Shown piece after piece: positions 26,516 through 35,521 of a DNA stretch of 64,000 nucleotides. The notes below the pieces were generated by a model. That model was given only the letters and a program-made list of their open reading frames with translations. It did not search any database and had not been told where the DNA came from. Every line of letters begins with the position of its first letter. Position 1 is the first letter of the stretch. Both the position numbers and the translations under genes were made by a program. This stretch comes from Halomonas sp. UBA3074 (GTDB lineage Bacteria > Pseudomonadota > Gammaproteobacteria > Pseudomonadales > Halomonadaceae): positions 1 through 64,000 of the forward strand of contig NZ_DFBS01000012.1 in assembly GCF_002366715.1 (NCBI RefSeq), given 5' to 3'.

Positions 26516-27304
26516 TTAAAGTTTGGGGTGAGTAAGCAGCGCACGCACGCGTTCTAAATCTTCAGCGGTATCAACCCCAGCGGGATTAATCTCACAGGCC
26601 AAGGCGACCTGTATCGCATGGCCATTTTGTAACGCACGCAGTTGCTCGAGCTGTTCCAACTGCTCAAGACTGGAGGCTGGCCAATCCCGATAAGCCGCCA
26701 GAAAGCCCGCCCGGTAAGCGTAGAGTCCGATATGGCGCAGCCACGCATCGGTGGCTAGCAGCGTGGGCGCCTGTTTGAAATGCTCCCGATCCCAGGGAAT
26801 GGGCGCCCGTGAAAAGTAGAGTGCTCTCCCCTGCAAGGTCCGCACCACTTTTACCACATTGGGATTAAACAGCGTGTCGACATCGTTGATCGGTTCTGCC
26901 AGCGTGGCTATCGACGCCTCGGGATCATCCGCTAACCTAAGGGCGACCTGATCAATCAACGCGGGCGGAATCAGCGGTTCATCACCTTGCACATTCACCA
27001 GCAGTGCATCATCCGCTAACGCTAAAATATCAGCCACTTCGGCGAGGCGGTCAGTACCCGACGGATGATCAGCTCGCGTCATGATCACCTCAGCACAGTA
27101 GGGCAGCATAGCCTCGCGAATGCGGCTATCATCAGTGGCAACTACAACTCGGCTGGCATGGCTTAGGCAAGCGCGGCGCCAAACGTGGGCGACCATGGGT
27201 TCACCGGCAATTTCTAAAAGCGGCTTGCCGGGTAACCGGGTGGAGCCATAGCGTGCAGGGACTACCACCGTAAATTCAGGCTTGGCAAAGTCAGCTGAAG
27301 CCAT
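26516..27304 (-). CDS. kdsB: CMP-KDO synthetase
   Basis: 262 residues. The nucleotidyltransferase motif VVPARYGSTRLPGKPL is at the N-terminus, with NVQGDEPLI, VVKVVRT and YFSRAPIPWDR further on. It activates KDO with CTP for lipid A core attachment. The ATG overlaps the ycaR stop by one base (TAATG), indicating translational coupling. Confidence 0.96.
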   Translation of the reverse strand: MASADFAKPEFTVVVPARYGSTRLPGKPLLEIAGEPMVAHVWRRACLSHASRVVVATDDSRIREAMLPYCAEVIMTRADHPSGTDRLAEVADILALADDALLVNVQGDEPLIPPALIDQVALRLADDPEASIATLAEPINDVDTLFNPNVVKVVRTLQGRALYFSRAPIPWDREHFKQAPTLLATDAWLRHIGLYAYRAGFLAAYRDWPASSLEQLEQLEQLRALQNGHAIQVALACEINPAGVDTAEDLERVRALLTHPKL

Positions 27305-27537
27305 TAAACGCCTCCTGAAGGTCCTGATGCGCTGCCTGCGGAGCGCCCCGGAGAAGTAGGCAGTTTCTCATCGGCATCCATGGCACGGGCTGCCTCCGGA
27401 AGCATCACCGGGATGCCTTCTTGAATGGGATAGGCCAGACCATCGTAATGACAGCGCAGCTCCTGGGCCTCGCGATCGTATTTTAGCTTGCCGTTGCACA
27501 ACGGGCAGACCAGCATTGCCAGCAGTTCCTTATCCAT
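27304..27537 (-). CDS. ycaR: Trm112-like protein YcaR
   Basis: 77 residues with the Trm112-type start LLAMLVCPLCNGKL (CxxC) and a later Cys in LRCHYDG, a small zinc-knuckle-like fold. In enterobacteria it lies between lpxK and kdsB as here. Its function is not established; a methyltransferase-activator role is known for eukaryotic Trm112 only. The C-terminal Gly-Ser-rich tail looks disordered. Confidence 0.9.
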   Translation of the reverse strand: MDKELLAMLVCPLCNGKLKYDREAQELRCHYDGLAYPIQEGIPVMLPEAARAMDADEKLPTSPGRSAGSASGPSGGV

Positions 27538-27549
27538 ACGATGACTCCT

Positions 27550-28578
27550 TTAGGAGAGTGCCGACAGCCGCGCTGCCAGCCAGTGTTCAAAGTCAGGTGG
27601 AAGCGTCGCTTCCACCTCTAGTACCCAACTATTCGGTGGCGCCAGAGCGTTACATTTAACGGCATCTTTGGCGGTCATGATGACCGGACGAACCTCTTTA
27701 AAGTTTAACGCATCATGCTGATAGTGCTGATGATCCGCCAAGGGGTGAAAGTCACCCTCAACGCCCAATCCAGCCAGCGTGCGAAAAAAACGTTCGGGAT
27801 TGCCAATGCCCGCCACGGCGTGTACCGGCAGCGCAAAGGGCAGCGGCGCTAGCGGAAATCGCTCTCCATCGTCTAAGCGGCGCCAGCAACGCGGGGCTAA
27901 CTGCATGCACGTCACTGCATCGACAGGAAGGGATTGCAGTGGCTCACCATTAATAATCACCGCATCGACACGCTTTAATCGACTGGGCGATTCTCGCAGC
28001 GGCCCAGCGGGCAAGCAGCAGCCATTGCCTAAACCCCGGGCGCCATCCACCACGGCCAATTCGATATCGCGCTTCAGTGCTAGGTGCTGCAAGCCATCGT
28101 CGCTCAAGATGATATCGCACCCCATCGCTACGAGTGCCTGCACGCCGCGGGCACGCTTAGGGTCCGCCACGACCGGTAACCCCGTTTGCTGCGCCAGCAT
28201 CAAAGGCTCATCGCCGCTTTCGGCAACCCGGGTGGACGCCGTCACAAAAAAAGGATAGTGCGGCGCCGCGCCGCCGTAGCCGCGGGTAACAATCCCAGGC
28301 GACCAGCCCTGGGCGACCAGCCAATGGCTCAGCCACGCCACCAGTGGTGATTTCCCAGTACCGCCTAGCGTGATATTACCCACCACAATCACTGGTACTG
28401 ACGCCTTCCAGGCGCTCTTTTCACCACGCTGGTAAGCGAGCTCTCGGCGAGCCATGGCCCATTGATAAAGTGAGCCTAAAGGCTTAAGCGGCCACAGCCA
28501 GCGGCTGCCCTGATAGGCGCCTTGCAGCCAACGCTCAGCCAGCGGCCTTTTTTTAGATACTTTTTTAGCCAGGGTCAT
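27550..28578 (-). CDS. lpxK: Tetraacyldisaccharide 4'-kinase
   Basis: 342 residues. The membrane-associated P-loop NTPase has Walker A GGTGKSPLV preceded by VVGNITL, and later DDGLQH (metal and catalysis) and the VTRGYGG segment. It phosphorylates the disaccharide to lipid IVA. The start overlaps the stop of msbA by 4 bp (ATGA), so lipid A phosphorylation and flipping are produced together. Confidence 0.95.
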   Translation of the reverse strand: MTLAKKVSKKRPLAERWLQGAYQGSRWLWPLKPLGSLYQWAMARRELAYQRGEKSAWKASVPVIVVGNITLGGTGKSPLVAWLSHWLVAQGWSPGIVTRGYGGAAPHYPFFVTASTRVAESGDEPLMLAQQTGLPVVADPKRARGVQALVAMGCDIILSDDGLQHLALKRDIELAVVDGARGLGNGCCLPAGPLRESPSRLKRVDAVIINGEPLQSLPVDAVTCMQLAPRCWRRLDDGERFPLAPLPFALPVHAVAGIGNPERFFRTLAGLGVEGDFHPLADHQHYQHDALNFKEVRPVIMTAKDAVKCNALAPPNSWVLEVEATLPPDFEHWLAARLSALS

Positions 28579-30311
28579 GAGGCTTCTTGAAATTGCAGCT
28601 GATGCAGCGCCGCATAAGCGCCGTCCGCATCCAGCAACGCCTGGTGCGTGCCCTCTTCAATAATGCGCCCTTGATCCATCACAATGATGCGGTCAGCGCG
28701 TTCGATGGTCGACAGGCGATGGGCAATCACCAGCGTAGTACGCCCTTCACAGACGCGCTCCAGGGCTTTTTGAATATACCGCTCTGATTCGGTGTCCAGC
28801 GCCGAGGTGGCTTCATCCAGTACCAATAGCGGCGCGTCTTTAAAGATGGCCCGCGCAATCGCCAGTCGCTGCCGCTGCCCACCGGAGAGCATCACGCCGT
28901 TTTCGCCGACCGTGGTCGCATAGCCATTGGGTAGTTTGTCGATAAACTCGTGCGCATAAGCGGCTTCAGCGGCCGCTTGAATGGCCTGAGGATCTGGATT
29001 AGCGACTCCGTAGGCGATATTGTCGGCAATAGAGGCGTTAAATAGCGTTACCTGCTGAGAGACCAAAGCAATCTGTTGGCGCAGCGGCCCAAGTGCATAC
29101 TCATCAATATTAATACCATCGATGGTAATGCTTCCCTGGCTAGGCCGGTAGAAACGCGGTAGCAAACTCACCAGCGTCGACTTCCCGCTCCCCGAACGGC
29201 CAACGATCGCCACCAGCTCGCCCGGCGCCAAGCGCAGGTTGATATCATGCAGCACATCGGGCTGTTCGTCGGCATAGCGAAAACTAACCTTATCGATCAC
29301 CACTTCGCCGCTTAAACGGCTGGCAATGCGCTTGCCATTATCCTGTTCAGGCGTCATGTCCAATAGGCCAAAAAGCTCTGACGCCGCCGCCAACCCCTTC
29401 TGAATTTCACCATTAATCTCGGTCAATTGGCGCACGGGCTTGATCATCAGCGCCGCCGCGGTAATAAAGGCCACAAACTCCCCTGGCGTCATGTTGGCCA
29501 TCAGCGACGGCGCCATGGCTAGCCATACCAGTAACGCCATTGAGATCGCGACCAGCATTAAAATCACCGGTGAGCTAACCGCTCTGGTCATGGCCTCTTT
29601 CATGCTTTGCCGACGGTTCTCTTCACTCACCTGCTCAAAGCGCTGTTTTTCGTAGGCTTCGGCGCCATGCGTACGCACGACGCGGTAACCCGAAAGCGCC
29701 TCTGAGGCAATATGGGTGACATCGCCCATCGAGTGCTGAATACGCTTGGAGATGCGCCTAAACCGCTTACTCACGTAACTCACTACCACGGCGATAATGG
29801 GGGTAACGCCCAAAAATAGCAGTGTGAGCATCCAGTTGGTCCAGAGAAGATAGAGAACCAGACCAATGACAAACAGGCCTTCACGCAGAATAATCGTCAC
29901 TGCTTTGGTGGCAGCGCCGGCAACCTGCTCAACGTGATAGGTCACCCGTGATACCAATTGACCGCTGGAGTGGTGGTCAAAAAAACGGCCGGGCAGATGA
30001 AGCAGATGGGCAAAAACATCGCAGCGCAGCGTATGAATCACATAGCGCCCCACGTACGCCATAAAATAGGTGCTTAAAAAAGTACCCAGCCCTCTAGCCG
30101 AAAACATAATAATGACAAACAGTGGCAAAAAGAACCGGAAGGCCGCGTCCGGGTTTTGAATGCCATCAATCAAGCGTTTCATCATCTCTGCCAGCGCAGT
30201 GCTGGACGCGGCATACACGACAAACCCCACCACCGCCAGTGCAAACGCACGCCAGTGCGGCTTCACATAGCCCAATAACCGCTTGTAAACACCCCAACCT
30301 GAATCAGTCAC
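28575..30311 (-). CDS. msbA: Lipid A export ATP-binding/permease protein MsbA
   Basis: 578 residues from GTG at 30311, which has AGGAG 5 nt upstream; a TTG five codons earlier is less likely. Six membrane segments are followed by an ABC domain with Walker A GRSGSGKST, signature LSGGQRQRLAIARA and Walker B LLVLDEATSALD. It flips lipid A-core across the inner membrane. In Pseudomonas the equivalent position between comEC and lpxK holds exbBD, whereas here msbA stands there directly. Confidence 0.94.
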   Translation of the reverse strand: MTDSGWGVYKRLLGYVKPHWRAFALAVVGFVVYAASSTALAEMMKRLIDGIQNPDAAFRFFLPLFVIIMFSARGLGTFLSTYFMAYVGRYVIHTLRCDVFAHLLHLPGRFFDHHSSGQLVSRVTYHVEQVAGAATKAVTIILREGLFVIGLVLYLLWTNWMLTLLFLGVTPIIAVVVSYVSKRFRRISKRIQHSMGDVTHIASEALSGYRVVRTHGAEAYEKQRFEQVSEENRRQSMKEAMTRAVSSPVILMLVAISMALLVWLAMAPSLMANMTPGEFVAFITAAALMIKPVRQLTEINGEIQKGLAAASELFGLLDMTPEQDNGKRIASRLSGEVVIDKVSFRYADEQPDVLHDINLRLAPGELVAIVGRSGSGKSTLVSLLPRFYRPSQGSITIDGINIDEYALGPLRQQIALVSQQVTLFNASIADNIAYGVANPDPQAIQAAAEAAYAHEFIDKLPNGYATTVGENGVMLSGGQRQRLAIARAIFKDAPLLVLDEATSALDTESERYIQKALERVCEGRTTLVIAHRLSTIERADRIIVMDQGRIIEEGTHQALLDADGAYAALHQLQFQEAS

Positions 30312-30367
30312 ACGCGCTCCTAGCAATAGTGTGCAATGCCGTGAATTCTACCTGATGGTGCCACGCT

Positions 30368-32635
30368 TCAACACCGATTGCGTCGACCTGGCAGTGGCCG
30401 GGTCGTTCTTACCTCTATGGAATTCGCTGCTTCAAGCCAGAAACGTAGCGCACCGTCCTGCGCGGTACTCCACAAACAGCTCCCCTGCTGATGAAAACGG
30501 CGCACGACGTTATCCACCGGATGCTGGAAAGCGTTATGACGACCTGCGCTAAATACCACGTGTTTAGGGGCAGTATGCCGCACGAACTGCACGCTAGAAC
30601 TGGTGCTGCTGCCGTGATGCCCCGCCACCAGTACCGCGATAGGCGTCGCCACCTCAAGCAAAAACCGTCGCTCTATTTCGGTACTGACATCGCCGGTGAT
30701 GAGCAGCCGATGCTCGCCCACGCTCACTTCCAATACGCAGGAACGGTCATTAGGCGATAGTTCATTGGCACCCGCGGGCGGCCATAAAAAACGGTAATCA
30801 ACGCCATCGCGCTGCCATGACTGACCCCGCTGGCACGTTTCACTCGCTATTGGCAGCGTCTCACCAGCAGGGGCAGTCCATTTATTAACATGATGCGCCG
30901 TTAATAGCGCATTAACGCCGCCCGCATGGTCATTATCCGCATGACTGACGATCACCTGGTCAAAGCGTTGCCCTGGCGACCACAACGACTCCAGCGGCAT
31001 AAAACCGCCGCGAAATCGCGGACCGGTGTCGTAGAGTAGCCGATAGTGCTTGCTTCGCAGCTCGATTAATTGCCCCTGCCCCACATCATGTACGGTCACT
31101 CGAAGCCCTTGCTGGGGAGCCAATGCTGATAGGGACCACCAAGGCAGCGCCACGACCAGCGCCGTGGAAGCTAGCCGAATACCCGGCAGCACTGCAGGCA
31201 ATCCCCAGCAGAGTGACAGCAGCAATAGGGCAAGGGCCAATGGATAGGTCAAGGGGCGCTCGGGCTCCCACAGCGGCCAATGCTGAACGGAGAGAGTCAA
31301 AAGCGTATGGAAAACGCTGAGTGCAGCCTCAAACACGCTCCACATCGCTTGACCGAAAAAAGGCACCAGCGATAGCAACCAGCCCAGCAGTGCCGTGGGT
31401 ACCATGACAGAACTTACCCATGGGACGGCCACTAAGTTAATTAACGGCGCAGCGGGCGCTATGCGCCCAAAAGCGACCAGCACGGCGGCCGCCATTAACG
31501 GGGCCAATAACAGCTGCGATCTTGCCAGCGCCCAACACCAGCCTTTGATACCACGTGGGCGCCGCCGCCCCTGCCAAATCATGATCAACCATGCCACAGC
31601 AATAAAAGACAACCACATGCCGGGTCGCCATAATGCCAACGGATCGACGATCAGTACCATCGCCATGGCCAACCACCAGCCTTGCCAAGGGCTGGGGGCA
31701 TGCCGACCGCTGAGTACCCACAGACCAATCAACGTCATTACCATGGCACGCATGGCGGGCGGCGCCATACCGGCAAGCGCGGCGTAACTTATGCAGGCCA
31801 CCGCGGCCACCCACCAGGGCCAAGCACGCATACGCCAGTGGGTGGGTGTGGCCAAACGAGCCGCTAATTTGGCCAGCATCAAGACAAACGACGCCACCAA
31901 ACCAACGTGTAGGCCTGAAATAACCACCAAGTGCGTCGTACCCGAAGCATTTAATAGCGACCAGTCGTCTTGGGTAAGCTGTCCGCTGTCACCTAACGTC
32001 AGCGCCGCTAGCCAGCGCTTCGTCCGGTCATCAAGCGATTGTCGGGCGATAAAATTCAACCCCAACTGGCGAAGCGATGGCCCGGCTTCTGCTAGCCGAC
32101 GCGGCGCAGGGTCTTGACGCACATAGCCCGTGGCATGAATGCCTTCACGCCACAGCCACTGCTCATAATCAAACGTGCCGGGGTTGGCAAAACCACTGGG
32201 TGGACGCAGCCGCAACGTCATCCGCCACTGCTCGCCAGGATAAAAGTGTTCATCGCTATAAGCCGTTACCCGCACCTTGCTGACCGCCGAACAACGTGGC
32301 CGTTGGGCTGGGCGCTGGCAGCTATCAATGCTCAGCATCAATCGCGTGGCATCTCCCATTGGCTGAGCGGTTAGCACGGTGGCCTCAACGCTAACATCCT
32401 CACCGCTCAACCCTGCTGGTAACCGACTCGCCCATTCACCCTGAACACCAGTGAACACCCAAAGAGCAATCAGAAACCCGGCGAACAAGCGTGGCCGCCA
32501 CACCGTTACCAGTAACGCTGCGACCAGTACCCACCAAAACGTACTTGAAGGGATGCCGACAGCATGGCCAAACCACGCCAACACCGCCCCCAAAAGCGCT
32601 GCCAGTGCGGCGGGTATTGCGCTACCTAACCGCAT
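30368..32635 (-). CDS. comEC: ComEC/Rec2 DNA internalisation protein
   Basis: 755 residues. An N-terminal membrane pair and small OB-like (DUF4131) domain are followed by the many-helix competence domain (about 200-490) and a metallo-beta-lactamase-like domain with VHDVGQGQL and SHADNDHAGG. It forms the inner-membrane channel for uptake of transforming DNA and may also degrade one strand. ATG at 32635 has AGGGAGG 5 nt upstream; the longer frame is not supported. No other competence genes are in the window. Confidence 0.92.
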   Translation of the reverse strand: MRLGSAIPAALAALLGAVLAWFGHAVGIPSSTFWWVLVAALLVTVWRPRLFAGFLIALWVFTGVQGEWASRLPAGLSGEDVSVEATVLTAQPMGDATRLMLSIDSCQRPAQRPRCSAVSKVRVTAYSDEHFYPGEQWRMTLRLRPPSGFANPGTFDYEQWLWREGIHATGYVRQDPAPRRLAEAGPSLRQLGLNFIARQSLDDRTKRWLAALTLGDSGQLTQDDWSLLNASGTTHLVVISGLHVGLVASFVLMLAKLAARLATPTHWRMRAWPWWVAAVACISYAALAGMAPPAMRAMVMTLIGLWVLSGRHAPSPWQGWWLAMAMVLIVDPLALWRPGMWLSFIAVAWLIMIWQGRRRPRGIKGWCWALARSQLLLAPLMAAAVLVAFGRIAPAAPLINLVAVPWVSSVMVPTALLGWLLSLVPFFGQAMWSVFEAALSVFHTLLTLSVQHWPLWEPERPLTYPLALALLLLSLCWGLPAVLPGIRLASTALVVALPWWSLSALAPQQGLRVTVHDVGQGQLIELRSKHYRLLYDTGPRFRGGFMPLESLWSPGQRFDQVIVSHADNDHAGGVNALLTAHHVNKWTAPAGETLPIASETCQRGQSWQRDGVDYRFLWPPAGANELSPNDRSCVLEVSVGEHRLLITGDVSTEIERRFLLEVATPIAVLVAGHHGSSTSSSVQFVRHTAPKHVVFSAGRHNAFQHPVDNVVRRFHQQGSCLWSTAQDGALRFWLEAANSIEVRTTRPLPGRRNRC

Positions 32636-32731
32636 AGACCCTCCCTGGCGAATGTTCATTGATGGGCTAGCATAGCCGAAGGGCAATGCTATATGGATAA
32701 TGGGCAGCATCGATAGGTAAGAGTATCCGTC

Positions 32732-33283
32732 ATGCCGCGCAGGTTCCTGCAGCGCTACATGCCCAAACCCGACACCATCAGAAAACAGCGCTCACTTCGC
32801 TTTATGGCGCCGCTGATCGCAGACCCGGGTTTGTGGCTTCTCACTCGCCGAAGCGTTGCCAATGCGTTTAGCGTGGGCGTGTTTTGCGCCATGCTACCCA
32901 TCCCTTTTCAGATGGTGGTCGCCGCCCTGGGTGCTCGTTTAACGCGCTGTAATCTAGCGCTTTCAGTCGGCTTGGTATGGATCACCAACCCCTTAACCAT
33001 GCCGCTGGTATTTTACGGCAATTACTGGATCGGCACGTTCATACTGGGGGCGCCCGTTCGAGAAGCCCCTTCCCGTATCTCCACGCGCTGGATTGCCGAA
33101 CAGATGCACGACATCATGCCGCCTCTTATCGTGGGCTCACTGGTGACAGCGATTATATTGGCGATCGTCGTCAATATCGGTATTCGCTTGATCTGGCGCT
33201 GGCACGTTTCCTATAACTGGAAACGCCGCCGCCAAAAACGTCGGCAGCGGCGCGCACAAATTGAAGCAGAATTCGATGACTGA
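32732..33283 (+). CDS. DUF2062 domain membrane protein
   Basis: 183 residues. DUF2062 is recognisable by SVANAFSVGVFCAMLPIPFQM and ITNPLTMPLVFY. Two or three membrane segments lie at about 50-75, 80-105 and 140-165, and the C-terminus is strongly basic (KRRRQKRRQRR). The function is unknown. It lies between comEC and lolD and is transcribed divergently from comEC, as in Pseudomonas, where the same DUF2062 gene borders the lol cluster. Confidence 0.88.
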   Translation: MPRRFLQRYMPKPDTIRKQRSLRFMAPLIADPGLWLLTRRSVANAFSVGVFCAMLPIPFQMVVAALGARLTRCNLALSVGLVWITNPLTMPLVFYGNYWIGTFILGAPVREAPSRISTRWIAEQMHDIMPPLIVGSLVTAIILAIVVNIGIRLIWRWHVSYNWKRRRQKRRQRRAQIEAEFDD

Positions 33284-33305
33284 GCGTACTGCTCAAACGC
33301 GATCA

Positions 33306-34037
33306 TTACCGCGCGGGAGGTTGCTCAACCAATTTCCCTGCTTCTAGCTTCAACACACGGTCTTGATGAGCGGCAAGGCCTACATCGTGCGTCACAATGA
33401 CAAAGGCACAGGCGCTCTCTTTGGCCAGTTCGTCCATCAGCGCCAAAATGGTGGCTGCTGTGGTCTGATCGAGATTGCCGGTGGGCTCATCCATTAGCAT
33501 CAAGCTTGGATCGGTAACCAGCGCTCGGGCAATCGCCACGCGTTGACGCTCCCCGCCGGAGAGCTCACCCGGTTTGTGATCCGCCCGCGGCTGCATACCT
33601 ACTCGCGCCAATATCTGCATCGCCCGCTGCTCGGCCGCCTTTTTCGACTGCCCGCGAATGATTAACGGCAACGCCGCATTTTCGAGCGCCGTAAACTCTG
33701 CCAGCAGGTGATGGAATTGGTATACAAATCCAATGTAACGGTTACGAAAGCGGCCCAGCGCCGCTTCGTTCAAGCCCGATAGCGGCTGTTCGGCAATCAC
33801 TACGCTGCCTTCGCTGGGGCGATCAAGGCCACCGAGCAAATTCAATAGTGTGGTTTTACCGGAGCCGGAACTCCCCACGATGGCAACCCGTTCACCAGCG
33901 CGCACCTGCAAATTGAGCTTATCGAGTACCGTTAGATCCTGGGGCCCTTCGCTGTAAACACGGCTCAACGTTTGGCAATCGAGCATGATGGCGGCGTCTT
34001 GCTGCGTAGGGGCAGACATCGTATTGATAGACATCAT
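33306..34037 (-). CDS. lolD: Lipoprotein-releasing ABC transporter ATPase LolD
   Basis: 243 residues if ATG at 34037 is used (a second ATG follows directly; AAGGA lies upstream). The longer frame overlaps the permease gene and is not credible. Walker A GSSGSGKTTLL, signature LSGGERQRVAIARA, Walker B LMLMDEPTGNLD and the H-loop IVTHD are all present. It powers release of lipoproteins to LolA. It follows a single LolC/E-type permease gene by 22 bp, and no second permease gene follows it. Confidence 0.93.
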   Translation of the reverse strand: MMSINTMSAPTQQDAAIMLDCQTLSRVYSEGPQDLTVLDKLNLQVRAGERVAIVGSSGSGKTTLLNLLGGLDRPSEGSVVIAEQPLSGLNEAALGRFRNRYIGFVYQFHHLLAEFTALENAALPLIIRGQSKKAAEQRAMQILARVGMQPRADHKPGELSGGERQRVAIARALVTDPSLMLMDEPTGNLDQTTAATILALMDELAKESACAFVIVTHDVGLAAHQDRVLKLEAGKLVEQPPAR

Positions 34038-34059
34038 GTCATCCTTATTCCTGAAGCCA

Positions 34060-35301
34060 TTATTCATAGCGCAATACATCCGCTGGCTGGACCCGCGCCG
34101 CACGCCAAGCCGGGTAAAGCGTGGACAGGAAGGTCAGCCCAAAGGCGGCCAGTACGATACGGCTCACATCGCTCCACTGGAGGCGAGAAGGCAGATCGCT
34201 AATAAAGTAAACACCGGCATCCAAAAACTGAATACCTAACGTGCCTTCGACCCAGCCGATCAGGTCAGCAATGGTGAGTGCCAGCAGTACACCCACTGCC
34301 ACACCAATGGCGATACCGATCAGACCAATCGCCAGCCCCTGCACAATAAAAATGCCCATGATGGAACTCGGCGTGGCGCCGATAGTGCGTAGAATGGCGA
34401 TGTCGGCGCGTTTGTCCGTTACCACCATGACCAGCGTAGAGACGATATTAAACGCGGCAACGGCGATAATGACGGTTAACAGCAGCGCAATCATGCGCTT
34501 TTCCATCTGTATGGCTTGAAACAAATTGCCGTGGGAGAAGGTCCAGTCACTGCCTCGGTAAGATGGGCCAAGCTCATTGATAATGGCCTGCGTTTCACTG
34601 CTCGCGGCAAACAGGTCATCGAGCTGAAGCCGAAGCCCGCCAATGGCATCGCCCAACCGGGCAAGCGTCTGCATATCTTCAATGTTGGCGTAGGCCAAGT
34701 TAGCGTCTAAATCAGCACCGACACTAAAAATACCGCTCACGGTGAAGCGCTTTAATCGGGGGAAGACCCCGGCTGGGGTGATGGATGCTTCGGGTACCAA
34801 CAGCGTGACGCGATCACCCACGCCAACGCCAAGGCTGCGCGCGAGCATCGACCCCAGCACCACGTTCCACTCACCGGGAACCAAGTCGGCCAGTTCGCCT
34901 TCGATCATGTGTTCGCCGATGATGGATACGCGGTCTTCCCAATCAGGATTGATGCCATTGACCATCGCGCCCTGATTACGCCCCCCCACCGAAAACATGC
35001 CCTGCTGTTCGACAAAAGGCGCTGCACCAATCACGCGCTCTCGCTGCATCAGCTCTTCGGCCAACGACTCCCACTCGACCATCCCTTCACGGGACTCAAT
35101 TTTGGCGTGAGGCACCATACCTAGAATGCGCGTACGCAGTTCGTGGTCAAAGCCGTTCATTACCGATAACACCAGAATAAGAACGGCAACCCCCAGCATT
35201 AACCCCAGCATCGAGGTAAGGGAAATAAACGAAATAAAGTGGTTCCGGCGTTTAGCGCGCACGTAGCGCAGCCCCACCAGAAAAGGCAAACGATCAAGCA
35301 T
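34060..35301 (-). CDS. LolC/LolE family lipoprotein-releasing permease
   Basis: 413 residues from ATG at 35301 (AAGGA 8 nt upstream). One membrane helix is near 25-50, then a large periplasmic domain and three helices in the FtsX-like C-terminal part (about 270-400), as in LolC, LolE and LolF. With only one permease beside lolD, it may act as a homodimer (LolF type) or pair with a second permease elsewhere. Naming it lolC or lolE is therefore not safe. Confidence 0.88.
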   Translation of the reverse strand: MLDRLPFLVGLRYVRAKRRNHFISFISLTSMLGLMLGVAVLILVLSVMNGFDHELRTRILGMVPHAKIESREGMVEWESLAEELMQRERVIGAAPFVEQQGMFSVGGRNQGAMVNGINPDWEDRVSIIGEHMIEGELADLVPGEWNVVLGSMLARSLGVGVGDRVTLLVPEASITPAGVFPRLKRFTVSGIFSVGADLDANLAYANIEDMQTLARLGDAIGGLRLQLDDLFAASSETQAIINELGPSYRGSDWTFSHGNLFQAIQMEKRMIALLLTVIIAVAAFNIVSTLVMVVTDKRADIAILRTIGATPSSIMGIFIVQGLAIGLIGIAIGVAVGVLLALTIADLIGWVEGTLGIQFLDAGVYFISDLPSRLQWSDVSRIVLAAFGLTFLSTLYPAWRAARVQPADVLRYE

Positions 35302-35521
35302 GGCGTCATTCCTTATCAATAAGCGCTCATGGTACGGTTTTTTTAGTCTCGCTGCATGTTCGAACGGCCATTAGAGCGAACAGCCCGGTGAGCGTTCAGA
35401 TTAAATAGGTTGCGCTTGCATCTTGCCTCACCACCGCCTACATTGCGCCGATTTACCCTTGACCGCGACGCGGCTCACTCACCCGCGCATTGCATCGGTT
35501 TAGTGACTCTCAACGTCCTAC

